DNA of 64,000 bases from Adiantum capillus-veneris (Eukaryota; Streptophyta; Polypodiopsida; Polypodiales; Pteridaceae): assembly GCA_014529385.2 (NCBI GenBank), contig CM043971.1, positions 24,295,769 through 24,359,768 of the forward strand, given 5' to 3'. The translations under genes were made by a program, and so were the position numbers. Shown here piece after piece: positions 10,601 to 22,342 of the stretch (the stretch's first letter is position 1; every line of letters starts with the position of its first letter). Under the pieces are notes generated by a model. The model ran no database searches. It worked only from the letters and a program-made list of their open reading frames with translations, and was not told the origin of the DNA.

Positions 10601-13600
10601 AAACCAACAAGGAAAAGTGCCATAATTCAACCCTGCTGAGGATAGTAGTGATAGTGATGATTCTTATGACATCTCGTATCATGAAATTAGGTCATCACCA
10701 TCACTAGAAGCTCTTGTAACAACCAAGGAAGGCCAAAAGAAAAGAACAACAAGTCAAAAACAAAAAGCTTGACAAATCTGGATACCAAAGAGCTAACTCG
10801 GACAAAAGTAGGTATGGATCAAGAAGATGGAGATCTCTGATGAATAATGACAAGATCCAACATCGAAAGGAACATAATTGAAGTATGCAAGAACAGTTTA
10901 TAAAATCACAAAGTCGCAAGCTTTTGCAACTCAGACATCGGTTCCAAATAAGTTGATTCAATCACAAAGAGGTCAAGAGTTTATTTGGATTTTGAAATAA
11001 TTAAAGTATCAACTCCCAAAGTCTAAATCTCGTCCCCAACCAACCGTACCAGAGCTGAAGCAAAGTCCACTACTAACCCACGCAAAGACAAGGTGGATCC
11101 AAAAGAAGTCTCTTCAAACACAAACAAAGTAGGGACAAGTATGGGCTCCCAAATGAGCAACATTAATGAAATCGCCAGCAGGTGTGGGTCACAAAGGAAA
11201 CCAGCAAAATGATTGTCAGTGTAGCACCGCTTGAATTCTTTCAATTCCTCCTACGGTTACAATATAGCTAGAAGAGATCGTGTTACTCACTTCACCACTG
11301 CATGTTGCACACGGCTTATAGATCAAAAGATGAAGTGAATGCATAGGAAATGCTTGGAAGCAAAATAACTAGATAAAACTAAAGAGGAAGTCCAAAAATC
11401 TCTACAACCTTCAATCAAGCAAACGACACAGAAGCTTCAAATATCATCACATTGCTTAGAATAGGAAGCCTTGCCAGCAAATGCCAATAAGAAAATTTCT
11501 TATACCCACATCTTGCACAACATAAATTTTTTCCATGTATCAAATGTGTATTCATAATAGGGCTACATTCCCAGGCCTAAGCACAATTTTTAATCTCCCA
11601 AGCACAACACATACCCTTGACAATACCCTATTATCAAGGAGGACTCCAAATAGGGGGGGGGGGGGGGACATTCTAAATGCGGACCTAATATTATGAATAT
11701 TAGATGGAAATGTTTTGTGAGTTGCATTCAAAATTTTCATTTGATTGTGATAATTTCTTGAAATTTTTTAGAGTTTATGTCCTCATAATAGCGTTACAGG
11801 AGGAGTAAGGTGACAAAATCCATATATGAGTCAATAGGGACATGTGTACATTGTGCATAGCATTTAGAATTCTATTTGAATGACTTTTCTTTCTTTTGAG
11901 TTGATGTTTGGGTTTTGTTTAGCTACTTTTTGAGATTTACTTTATTAAAAAAAACATAAAAAAATAAATATAAAAAACAGATGAAGAAAATATTGAAAAG
12001 ATGCTCGAGCAGTACAAAGAGAAGAAGGTACAGGAAGATGGCGAAACTTCACGAGGTATGTCTCAAAAGCCATATGCACAAGGCTATAATGTCAGAGGCA
12101 AGAAAAGAATGAGGATCAATCTTCAATGACAGTATGAGGCCACAAATGACTGAGAATGGACATAAAACTCTGGGATGGCCTTCAAGAACAAAGAAAGTTG
12201 GTGAAGTGACTAGATGAAAGCACCCATCAAGTGTAAAGGTGCCTATCAAACATTTCATGAGACTAGAAGACCGTATACAAGAAGTAGATCTTTATACAGT
12301 AAATTGTCTATCTTATATGTGACTTAATGAAGCCTAACAAACAAAAGGGACTAACAATACTGAGAAAGAAAAAGGGGACAAAAATGACAATCCAATCATC
12401 TATCGCAATAGATGTCTGCAAGAGCAACCAGGGGTCAAGAAAAATTCTGGTCATCTTCATCATTTCTACATGTGGTTGGAAGCCAAAAGGTGCCAAAGAT
12501 GCCCATCAATCATTTTTGAGATCGAAATCCAAAAAGTTAGCTTGTAAAGCCAAATACAAGTCGAAAACAAGCCAAACTTTGTCAGTAGGCTATGAATAGA
12601 GAATACAAGCTAGGGGTGAAAAAAAAAGGATTGAAGTCTATCCCCCAGTCAAAGATGAAATTTCTCAAATTTCAAGCCATGATAGCCATCTACATACCCT
12701 GTATATCATGTATATGAGTTTTGGGGACAAATGGACAATGATAGCTCATAGATGGTCATCTATCACGAATGATGTTGGATAAGGCCTTTTTGAAGCAAGT
12801 CACTAACACTAGTCCTGTAAAAAATCAATCACTTTTGTGAAGTTTTGAGACTTTGTAAAAACATTCTCAACACTATGTTAGTAATCTAAATAGAAAATGG
12901 TTATAGGGAATTGTGACCAACACTCAATATGAGCTGACAAAAAATAGTACTTAGCTAATTGAAGAGCTAAAGGTGTCTTTCCATTGCCATCTTCTACAAC
13001 TAATTTGTGTAGATGGACAAAATTTTTCCATTTTCTATTGAAAGTAAATCAAATCATTGTCAAGCAGGCCCAAACTTCTTTTAAAAATCCCTCAATAGGT
13101 ATGTGATAGATGTACCAAGATTTTTTAACCCATATACAAAGACTGCCGACATTTTTTACTTATCCAAGCTATGTGTTGAAGTGCAGTTTTACATAAAATT
13201 TACTAATTTTAGAAATTCTTTTTTATTATTTTTGAGAAGTTTCATGAAATTTTGATGTCATATACAAAAGTTATGTTTCATTTACTAGAATCCTGATGTG
13301 AGCCATTTTTGTGGCTTCAACCATTTTTGTGGCTCATTACAAGTCTAGTGTTAACTTGGGGAATTAAATGGGGTTTGTCAGGCTTTAATTAAGTCATGTA
13401 TCAAGTAGAATCAATATAATGATTTACACAACACACAAAAGCTAACAGTGGAAAATGCAACTTTGATCACCTTGATGCAGGAACAAAGAAGTCCCCAACG
13501 AAGAAGAGCAGACACAAAAGGTAGACAATTGAAGACTCAAAGAATTAAGGCATTCCTAAAGCACAAGCTCTAGACATCAAAAGAGATTCTAGTAAGGAAT

Positions 13601-13712
13601 TTATAGAGGCATCCAAAAGACAATGTACAAGTAGAGGAGCAAACAAATGCAAAAACCACAACAGAGACCGCACTGACATTGACAATCAGATCATGTCAAA
13701 GACGATATGAAT
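10601..13712 (+). other. E1 internal region without recognisable pol
   Basis: About 3.1 kb with no RT, RNase H or integrase motif on either strand that I can find; A-rich, with scattered Lys/Asn/Ser-rich short frames. It contains a run of 15 G (11653-11667). It lies between the gag remnant and the PPT, so E1 was either a gag-only derivative or its pol has decayed past recognition. Confidence 0.5.
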
Positions 13713-13726
13713 TTGGAGGGGGGGAG
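13713..13726 (+). promoter_or_regulatory. E1 polypurine tract
   Basis: TTGGAGGGGGGGAG immediately precedes the LTR start TGCTGACCC; composition and position are those of a plus-strand primer. Confidence 0.75.
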
Positions 13727-13995
13727 TGCTGACCCATGGGTCAACAACACGGCATAACTCAATTTTTGTACCAAAGTCTTATTTTTTGATATTTATTAAA
13801 TGACACAGATTATGGCTATAAACATCATCTGGATTGCATAGCTAGTCTAGTTGCAAAAGCCGGGGTGCAATGGCACTTTGAGATTGTACGATTCCTGTAT
13901 GATTTGGTGAGTTTCCTTCCAATTGTGTAAATGTAGGTTGGGTGGTGTAGTTGAGAGCAGTGAGAATCCTTATTTTGGTTTAGTTGGCCTTCTAG
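13727..13995 (+). repeat. E1 3' LTR, partial
   Basis: Begins with the near-perfect palindrome TGCTGACCCATGGGTCAACA. The first ~165 bases match the reverse complement of 51270-51440, showing at least two insertions of this LTR family in the window. It is cut on the right where the E3 reading frame begins near 13998. Confidence 0.7.
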
Positions 13996-13997
13996 AG

Positions 13998-14832
13998 TTT
14001 TGTATGTGTGGGATGGACAATGACACACTTGTGGCAGTATTGATGCAAAAGGATCCTCAAACGTCTTTCATGTGTCCTATCTATGTCTCTAGTCACATGA
14101 TGAATCCATTAGAAAAGGAATACGCAAAAGTGGAGCACATGTTGCTTGCATTAATGTTCAGTACCACCAAATTTTCCTCTTATTTATTGTCTAGAACATT
14201 CATAATCTTAACAATGGAAGAAGTATTTCCTTATGGAATGCAACACATGGATGTTTCTTCTAGGATTTCCAAATGGCTTACAAGGTTGCAAGAGTTTGAC
14301 TACACAATGCAAGTGGAGAGCTCCAGAAGAGCTAGTCTAGGAGGCATTCTCACTCATTGCCACTATGAAAAGAAGCTGAGGATCAAGACAAGTGACAAAG
14401 AAGTAACACCCGTGTTTGAAGTCCCTAAGATAGAGAGGGCTCACTCTCTTTTCTTTGTTGGAGTCTATAAGAGGACAATGGACAAAGCTACAATGGGCAT
14501 TGTCATTCAACGAGCAAAGGGAAAAGGTATTCTTCATTGGACATCTCTTGGATTCCCACTCCAACAATGAGGTAGATTATGCGGCCTTAACTCTTGGGTT
14601 AGAGTGGTGTGTGACACAAGGTATTCAACGATTAAATGTATTTAGCGATGCCATGCTTTTAATAAAACAAATACAAGGAACTTGGGCTTGTAAAAATCAT
14701 AGCTTGTTATGCCATTTGTAGCAAGTTTGGAACCTTTTAGGGAAGTTTCAAGCTGTATAATTACATCATGTCCCTCGAGCAAAAAATCAAGAAGCAGATG
14801 CTCTAGCTAGAGAGAAGCTACAAGATGTTCCA
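13998..14832 (+). pseudogene. E3 RNase H region of a dual-RNase-H gypsy element (fragment)
   Basis: The frame from about 13998 to 14480 matches the first, RT-linked RNase H of E13 (ILTMEEVFPYGMQHMDVSS, WLTRLQEFDYTMQV). The second RNase H follows in shifted frames: HSLFFVGVYKR, where Asp of the usual FDG is Val, then NNEVDYAALTLGLEW and NVFSDAMLLIKQIQGTW, then NQEADALAREKL. Losing the first acidic ligand would inactivate the enzyme. RT itself is absent; the fragment starts abruptly against the E1 LTR. Confidence 0.8.
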
Positions 14833-15690
14833 ATGGTGGGTGCTATCAAGTTGAAGCTACCTCTCTTCCAAGGTAGCGATTCTATGACTGACATCATGAT
14901 CTTCTTGGACATACGAGAGTGTCCTAAAGATCTTACTAAGGGCCAAAAGAAGTGGCTTGTGCAAAAGGCAACAAAATATCACCTTATCAATGATGACCTC
15001 TACTACAAGGGTAAGGATCAAATTCTAGGTGTGTACCTCTCTCTAGAGTAATCACACAAATAATTTCAAGTTGTCATGATGGTGTTTGTGGAGGGAACTT
15101 TGCACTTCACATCACTAGTAGGAAGGTTCTACAAGCCGAGTTTGTGTGGCCTAGTTTACAGAGAGATGTGAATCACTGGTGCAAAACATGCAAAGAGTGT
15201 CAGAAGGCTGGGGATATGAGACTCACATACAAGTCACAAACTCCTATTTTCTCTTATGGACCATTTGAGAAATGGGGAATTGATGCCATTGGGCCTTTTC
15301 CAATGAGCCAATCAATTTTATATCATCATGGGTGTGGACTACATGACCAGGTGGGCTGAAGCAGTTGCTACCACCCGGATTACAGCTAAGGAAGTGGCTA
15401 AGTTTGTATTTGAAAACATTTTTTGTCGTTTTGGCACTTCTCTTAAAATAATTTTTGATAGGGGACCAGGTTTTCAAGGAGACCTAGTAGGAGAGCTGAT
15501 GGAGAAGCCGGGTATCTCACAACAACACTCAACCCCCTACTATCCACAATGCAACGGTTTGGTGGATAAGGTAAATGGTATGATCTGCAAGATCATCACT
15601 AAACATGTAAACAATCACAAAAGTGATTGGGACAAGTATCTTATGGTTGCATTGTGGGCTTATCGCACTTCATTTTGCACATCCCTTTGA
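14833..15690 (+). pseudogene. E3 integrase, truncated in the core
   Basis: Continues E3: a linker (PLFQGSDSMTDIMIFLD), then the zinc-binding region with CKTCKECQK at about 15184-15212, then the catalytic core GVDYMTRWAEAVATTRI, IFDRGPGFQGDLVGELM, YYPQCNGLVDKVNG. The glutamate of the DDE triad is Asp in this copy (NGLVDKVN against NGLVEKVN in E9 and E13). It ends after RTSFCTSL at a stop near 15690, where homology to E13 also ends. Confidence 0.85.
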
Positions 15691-17222
15691 TTCATGCTGT
15701 TAGGCATTTTTTGAATGAAGATAAAGTTCCTAATCCATGCTAAAAAGCTTTCTCACTAGCCTCGAGTACATAAATGTACATAATGCTTTGAGTTTTCAGA
15801 GTTCTCTTGCAAAATATATGTATAAAGGCTTGGTTTTGCTTAGTCATTTGCAAGAGTCTCAGGTTGGTCAAACTCCTAAAAGGTGGTTTTCAATGAGTAC
15901 TTTCAGTCGTGCTTGATAGCTGGTGAATCGGACTCATACATCATGAGTTACGTGCATTGGAAGTGGGTAGTTCCTCACTTAGAAAGTGGGTACAGATGCA
16001 TGCGAGAAAAGGCAAGTGGGATAATTTTATGGATTAATTAGAAAAGGTGTGGCCGAAGATTTTTGGAAATAGCCGAAGTGATAAGCTCTGAGCCGGGCTT
16101 TACAGCGTCGCATTTGGTGCTCGGAGTCACCCGCCATGCCTCCGCCAAGATTGCTCGGTGTGAGGAGCAAAACAGAAAATTTATTGGCCCAAGTGGGGAG
16201 GTGGGAGGATGATGCCAAGTGGCAATGGAGTAATCCCACATGGGGGGGAGCAAGTGGAAATTGGAGGGTATAAAGGGGGGAGTGGGTACCCCCTAACGGT
16301 GTATCAAAGGAGAAAATGAAGCCTCCTTGCCTTGCTAATGAGGGCTCTTAGGTGTAGGGGGAGAGACGGGGTGCCCTTTTTCAGTTCCCACTCCTGTCCA
16401 AGCGCCTGGGCACCTTTTTGGTCCACAGGACACATCCCTTCCCCACTTGCCTTGGTCAAAAAGTGACCGACAACTCACTTTTCCCCAAAGAAGGCAAAAA
16501 TGGACCAATTAAAAGGTGCCCAAAGGGGGAAATCATGTCGGTTAAGAGGAGAGAGAAAATACCTTGGGATAAGAGCCAAAAAAAACCCTTTTCATAGCTG
16601 CAAATCCTTGCACACCCTTTTTCCTAACAGAGACTAGCTTTTTGGGAGCTTTTGAGAGATACCCCAACTTCCAAAGCTTGTAACTCTCTCTTTTGTTGTC
16701 GGAATCAAGCATATGGATACTCTACAGAGGTCTACACAACACGAGATTCATTTGTATGGTCTTGGTTCTCATCAATTTTAATCATGGTTTAGGTTAGGGT
16801 AGTTTCCCACCCGACTTTACAGGTGTTCGACATAGGTGTTTTCTGCAGCTTTATGGTGTTTCCTTCCGACGGTGTGGTGTGTGCAAGGCTTTCTTGTTTG
16901 CACGCTAACATCATTTTGGTTCCCCCACTTAGGAGCAAGTTCTCCTATGCTCCAATTCTTGTGAAATATGTTTATTCTGCATGTAGGGAATGTAAAAGGG
17001 ATGTGGGTCCTTATGGACAACCGCCTATGTATGTGCAAATTGTGGACAATACTTGAGGGGGTGGTATAATTGGATTGCAGTCTTAGGAGGGTCGTGAGGT
17101 TTTGTGAAGCCAAGCACTGAGGGTTGGGCTACCCAGTGTGAGGTGGACTAGGTATTGGAGTGATCCATCGACATCCATTGAGCTTTCGACATCACATGTA
17201 AGTGTTTTTGTGGCAATCAAAC
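15691..17222 (+). other. Probable 5' LTR and leader of E4
   Basis: No coding sequence. A plus-strand TATA-like GGGTATAAAGGGGG lies at 16267-16280 and gag of E4 begins at 17223, so by position this is promoter LTR plus leader. I could not fix the LTR ends or a PBS, and the partner LTR is missing because E4 is truncated at its 3' side. Confidence 0.45.
16267..16280 (+). promoter_or_regulatory. Putative LTR TATA box (E4)
   Basis: GGGTATAAAGGGGG in the plus orientation, about 950 bases ahead of the E4 gag start. Confidence 0.45.
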
Positions 17223-18323
17223 ATGGCAAACGAGTTCCCATAGTTTCACGGATTGCCTGATAAAAATGCACAAACGTTTATTGAAAAGTTGAAAGTCAAT
17301 TGCTTACTGTGCAATATACTAGACTAAGATATATTGTTGCGGCTGTTGCAATATAGTTTACAAGATGAGACAAAAGTTTGGTTACACAATTTTGAGGAGT
17401 TGATACAGGCACAAAATCCAGGGGTGGTTTTGGACTACAACCATGTGAAGCAAGATTTCTTGGCACAATACCAATCCATTAAAGTACCTGATGAAGTTTG
17501 GCATGAAATTTTGGGATACACTCAGAGGGATAATTAGAGTGTTGATGATTTTGTCATGCAATTCACCCATTTATGGAATAAATGGTCTTGGGCTTTGGGA
17601 AACGAGATCCCTCCATCCATGTTAAAGGACCATTTTGTGGCAAACGTAAAAAGAAAGTCTAAAGTTCAAAGTTGAGCTGACAAGACTCGTCACCTTCGAG
17701 GAGGCAGTCGCCATTGCCAGAGAGAAAGAATGGAAAGCTAAAAGGCTTAAAGAATACGGGAAAGCGGTCCCTGAGAAAATTAATGATAGCCAAAGGAGGA
17801 GAATCATGCAAAAGGTGGAGGTCATCCTGTTAAAAGGGCCGCTAGTACCAAACACAACAAAATATGCAAGATATGATGACCACGATGCAAGAGTTGCAAC
17901 TTAGTGTCCTTGGTGGTGGAGGTGGTAGAGAAATGGCTCAGGCATGTGAAACTCAACCTAATGCGAATGCTGGACAAGACGGTTTTGAGCTACTGAGAAG
18001 CTTCATCCCCACTTGGTGAACTTGGTCATATTATCACTTATTGTTCAAAGCCACCAAGGATGGGAGGGGATAGGTTCCCACTTCCTCAGCACATTCCTAA
18101 CAGAGCTAATGATTATGCATTGGATATACGAGGAGATCAAGGTACTGGAAAGGAAAATCAAGCCTCAACCTCAGGTGGTCATGTGGGTGTTGTGCGGGTT
18201 GAAACGAAAGACGCAGATGTGTTTCCAGTAGGCTATGCAGCACCAGAGCCTAGCAGAAAGAAAGGGAAGGAGAAGGAGGGTGAAGATGCGAAAGCCAAGA
18301 GAAAGAGAAAGCCTCGTAGATGA
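17223..18323 (+). pseudogene. E4 gag (Ty3/gypsy), broken
   Basis: Starts at the ATG at 17223 (MANEFP, then a TAG, then FHGLPDKNAQTFIEKLK). The gag core follows: QYSLQDETKVWLHNFEEL, DFLAQYQSI, an in-frame TAG after GYTQRDN, then VDDFVMQFTHLWNKW. A degenerate nucleocapsid knuckle near 18000-18050 keeps only its second half (GELGHIITYCSKPP). A Lys/Glu-rich stretch closes gag. Several frameshifts. Plus strand, continuous with the protease part to 18501. Confidence 0.8.
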
Positions 18324-18501
18324 TTTGAGGTGGAAGATTTTCCTTTGGGAGAAGGCCAAACAGTTTACAATTTAAAGGTAGACCCAATTGGGAGGAAAGT
18401 AGATTGTACCCTTGGACAGTTGATGAATATGGTGCCCAAAATTAAAAGGCAATGGAAGTCATTAGTGAATCCAAAAAAAGAGCCAAAGCATGGACAAGTC
18501 A
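18324..18501 (+). pseudogene. E4 protease region, first part (cut by E5)
   Basis: Reads FEVEDFPLGEGQTVYNL, then VPKIKRQWKSLV and KHGQV. The frame is interrupted by the E5 LTR at 18502 and resumes without loss at 26249 (AGTCA duplicated), giving VRVFSMGELPD in continuity. Similar text (PKVRRQWSKMV) precedes the protease of E2, which places both in one lineage. Confidence 0.8.
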
Positions 18502-19638
18502 TGTCACGGGAACCGAATAATAGAGATCGATAGAAAAAGATAGAGAAAGAGATCTTTGTATTGATGAATCTTTGTAGAGTTTTGATACAACAGAGGAGCA
18601 AAATATATGGGCGTACTCCGTTGTACGGAGCTCGAACCTCCCGACCACCCCCGAGCTTCAGTTCGTTTGCATGCAGCGTCTCACTCGCACTCGCACTCGC
18701 ACTCGCACTCTCACTCGCACTCGCACTCGCACTCGCAGAAGAAGAGATCGGTGAATGATCCCCAAACGCACCACCCGTCGTGCTTTTATCCTTCTTTTCC
18801 TCGAAAATCTTGTACGATTTTCGTACCAAGTATACCTGCGAGAATAATATAAGAACGTGATCGCTAAGCGATCCGTAAAGATTAGATTTCTATCATGACA
18901 CTTTGCACAGATCCTGTTTCACACATTGATTTCTGCATCGCCTACAAAATAGCCAAAAGAACATACTCGTGCAACCAATTCAACATGATAATCAAAGTAA
19001 AAAACATAATTATATACCTTCATAATCTCAATTGTCATACTCTACCATGAAGAAACAATCCACTTCTTGGTTGATAGCAGAGAGAACTGTATGATGTTGT
19101 ATGTCTGTCTGTCCCTGTGTACACTACAATGCTGCTGCCTTTTCTTTGTTTTCATCATAACTTTTACAAACGAACTCAAAACAGAGCAATCCAGGTACTC
19201 AAAACGACGGGAATAGGTTTGGTCTACAAGGCAACGTGGACAGAATTGCGAAAAAACGTCTCTGTTTGATTAAAAACGCAACTTTAAGTCACGACTCATA
19301 AAACCTCTATTTTTGGGTCTCCACTACTTTTACAACTTATTTTAAGCCTACCCATGCATTTTAAGCTAAAACACATAAATATAAAACATTGATATTAATA
19401 AAAATCTCAATTTTACTGTTCATAGACAGACTATCTGTTATTCATTAATCTTTATCAAATTCGTCTTTAGTGTATTATTTAAAAAAAAAAGAATATATGT
19501 TCTCTCTTAATATCTCAACTCATTCGTATAAGCTCTATTTAATAGACTATTCAACAATCTTTCAAATCGTGCTAACGAAAGATATGTCATGCTACATTCT
19601 TTTTGACTTTAAGAACTTCAAAGACTAGTTCTATTACA
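18502..19638 (-). repeat. E5 3' LTR, 1137 bp
   Basis: TGTCACGGGAACCG to TCTATTACA. Carries a CACTCG hexamer microsatellite at about 18676-18738; the His/Ser or Leu/Ala repeats read across it are artefacts. It matches 25100-26248. Confidence 0.95.
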
Positions 19639-19648
19639 TTCTCCCCTT
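19639..19648 (-). promoter_or_regulatory. E5 polypurine tract
   Basis: Minus-strand AAGGGGAGAA immediately ahead of the LTR start TGTAATAG. Confidence 0.8.
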
Positions 19649-19678
19649 ATCAAAATTAACTCTGTCCTCAGAGTTGGT

Positions 19679-19992
19679 CTAAAGAGAGGAAAATTCTCTT
19701 TGCAAAACACTAAGATCAACCCATGATGCATCCTCTACTGGATAGTTCTGCCACTTAACCAAAACTTCCACAATGTCTCTATTTCTTAGATGTTTAAAAC
19801 GCCTATCTAGTACTAAGTCTGGTTCTACAATCAATGGTCTGTCATCTTTCAACTTAGAGTTGTTTTGTAAAACATGATGCACATTAGGAACATACTCACA
19901 TGTAATACAGGATGCACTTTAACATGAGAATGCAATTCTAATTTATAAAGTAATGAACCAATGCGCTTCAAAATTTTAAATGGCCCAGCAAA
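19679..19992 (-). pseudogene. E5 integrase C-terminal end and chromodomain
   Basis: Open frame 19679-19882 reads EPDLVLDRRFKHL, then VEVLVKWQNYPVEDASWVDL, the compact chromodomain of plant chromoviruses, thought to steer insertion to heterochromatin. The three-strand core with VLVKW and ASW is intact. Upstream to 19992 a shifted frame gives FAGPFKILKRIG and HVKVHPVLHVSM, the GPF/Y-type integrase C-terminal module. One frameshift near 19880 separates the two. Confidence 0.85.
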
Positions 19993-20823
19993 TCATGGAG
20001 ACAATCTTCTATCCTTTCCAAGAATCAAATGAGACTTCTCAGGAATGACCTTTAAGAAAACCATATCACTAGTTTCATACTCCACAACACTATGTTTCTT
20101 GTCATAATACAGTTTATGTCTCTTTTGAGATTCTCTAATATTCCCCCTGATTTTGGCCAGCTCGTTATCCATTTTCTCAAGCATCTCACGTAACAGTTCT
20201 ACCTTATTCCTCGAGCTAAGAAAATTTATAGGTGTGGGACAGTTATAGCCATACATTGCCTCAAACGAAGTCATCCTAATAGATGAATGATATGAACTGT
20301 TGTATGCAAATTCAACCAAAGGCAAATATTCATTCCAATTAGATTGGTTTTCATTGACATACATTCGTAACATATCTTCTAAAATACGATTCACTCTCTC
20401 CGTTTCCGCATCAGTTTGAGGATAGAAAGCATTAGACATGCGTAACTGGGTATCTATAGAGTCAAAAGTCGCTCTCCAGAAATGAGAAGTGAACTTAGAA
20501 TCTCTGTCAGACACTATGCTCTTGGGCATGCCATGCAAACAAAATATCTCTTTCATAAACAAGCGTGCAATGGTCAAAGCAGTATCAGTTACTTTCACGG
20601 GAAAGAAGTGAGCCTGTTTTGTGAGTCTATCTACCACCACAAAGATCGAGTTATACCCTCCACGAGTAGTAGGAAGTCTAATAATAAAGTCCATGGATAT
20701 AGACTCCCACTTCTGTAAAAGAATGTCTAAGAGTTGAAGGTTACCAAGTATCCTCTTATGTTCAATCTTAACTTGTTGACATTGAAAGCATTCACGCACA
20801 TAATTCTTAACATCCAATTTCAT
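19993..20823 (-). pseudogene. E5 integrase core
   Basis: 276 codons. It starts at the second half of the zinc finger (VRECFQCQQ, CxxC); the His part sits at the end of the preceding frame ([13 protein letters not shown]), so a frameshift at about 20820 splits the HHCC finger. The catalytic core keeps all three acidic residues in their usual contexts: SMDFIIRLP, VSDRDSKFTSHFW, ETERVNRILEDM. The rest (YNSSYHSSIRMTSFEAMYG) is typical of chromovirus integrase. Confidence 0.9.
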
Positions 20824-22342
20824 ACACGGAAAAAGAATGAACTTTTAATCTTTTCATGTGTCTTATTCAATCCAGGATGACCAGAAAAAGGTGAATTATG
20901 ACACTCATGCAGAATTTGACTCTTAAAAGCAGAATTTGCAGGAATACACAAGCGGTCATAATAATATAGATTTTCCTTATACAAGTGATATCTGTTCTCA
21001 TACCTCTCACCAATATTCTCACGCAAGAATTTCAAAATAGGCATATAAAAAGAATCATTTTCAACTTCAGCATGCATATCATCAATCAAATTGGATCGCA
21101 CAACAGTCAACAAATTACCCATGGGCGTACGACTCAATGCATCTGCAACTTTATTTTCTTTTTCACACAAATACTTCAAATCAAAGTCATACTCAGCCAG
21201 CAATTCAATCCATCTTCTTTGTCTGTTATTTAACAATGGCTGAGTGAAAATATACTTCAAGTTTTGATGATCAGTACGCAATTCAAATTTTACACCAAAC
21301 AAGAGATGACGCCAATGCTTCAATGCATGAACAACAGCAAGCAATTCTAGATCATGTGTTGCATAGTTCAATTCATGTCGTCTTAATTTCCTAAACTCAT
21401 ATACAACCACTCTTCCTTCTTGTGTAAAAACACAACTCAATTGTTCACCACTAGCGTCACAGGACACAACAAATGGTTTGCCCATCTCAAGGACTTTTAA
21501 AACAAAATTTTCCGCTATTTTAGCCTTCAAGGTCTCAAAAGTAGTCTCACAGCTAGAAGTCCACACAAAACCCTTGTCTTTCTTGGTCAATTCGGTCAAA
21601 GGACTTGCTATCTTAGAGAAATCTTTAATGTGTGCTCTCTCATATTGTGCTAGACCCATAAAGCTTCTTACATCTCTTACTAACATAGTCTTAACTTTAT
21701 CAAGATCAATGTGAATCCCCTCTTTAGAAATCACTCTTCCCAAATACACAATCTGATCCTTTGCAAAAGAATACTTACTTGCTTTGGCATACAATTTATG
21801 TTCACGCAAAACCTCAAATGTTTTCTTTAAGTGCAATGCATGATCTTCTTCATTCGTAGAATACACAAAAACCTTATCCAAGAATACCAGAATGAAGTCA
21901 TCAAGATACGGGTGAAAAATATTATTCATTAAGCACATGAAAGTTGTTGGGGCATTAGTCGAACCAAAAGCAAGAACTCTAAATTCATAATGTCCATAAC
22001 GTGTACGAAAAAAAATCTTTGGAATGTCCTCGGCCTTGATACGGATTTGATGGTAGCCAGAACGAAGGTCAACCTTTGAAAATATTGTGGTAGCACTCAA
22101 ATGACTAAGCAGTTCATCTATGTGAGGAAGAGGATATTTGTTCTTAATGGCCTTTTTGTTTAATCCCCTATAGTCGATGCATAACCTATATGTACCATCC
22201 TTTTTCTTTTGGAATAACACAGGACTACCCCAAGGAGATACACTAGGTTTAATGAAATCCTTTTTCAAAAGATCATCAAGTTATATCTTGAGCTCTTTAA
22301 GATCATCAATATTGAACATGTATGGAGATCTGGAATAAGGTG
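20820..22342 (-). pseudogene. E5 reverse transcriptase and RNase H (cut at the N-terminus by E6)
   Basis: 482 open codons (to 22268), plus an upstream part of the frame with one in-frame stop (DDLKELKI before the stop). RT motifs in order: [57 protein letters not shown]. At the catalytic site it reads [10 protein letters not shown], so the second Asp of the invariant DD pair is Lys and this copy should be dead. RNase H keeps its acidic residues ([24 protein letters not shown]). The first ~5 residues of RT homology lie on the other side of E6. Confidence 0.92.

Noticed and set aside
18561-18852. His-Ser and Leu-Ala repeat proteins, repeated at 25159-25462
   Set aside because: Hexanucleotide CACTCG repeats inside the two E5 LTRs read in several frames; no start context or conservation beyond the LTR copy.
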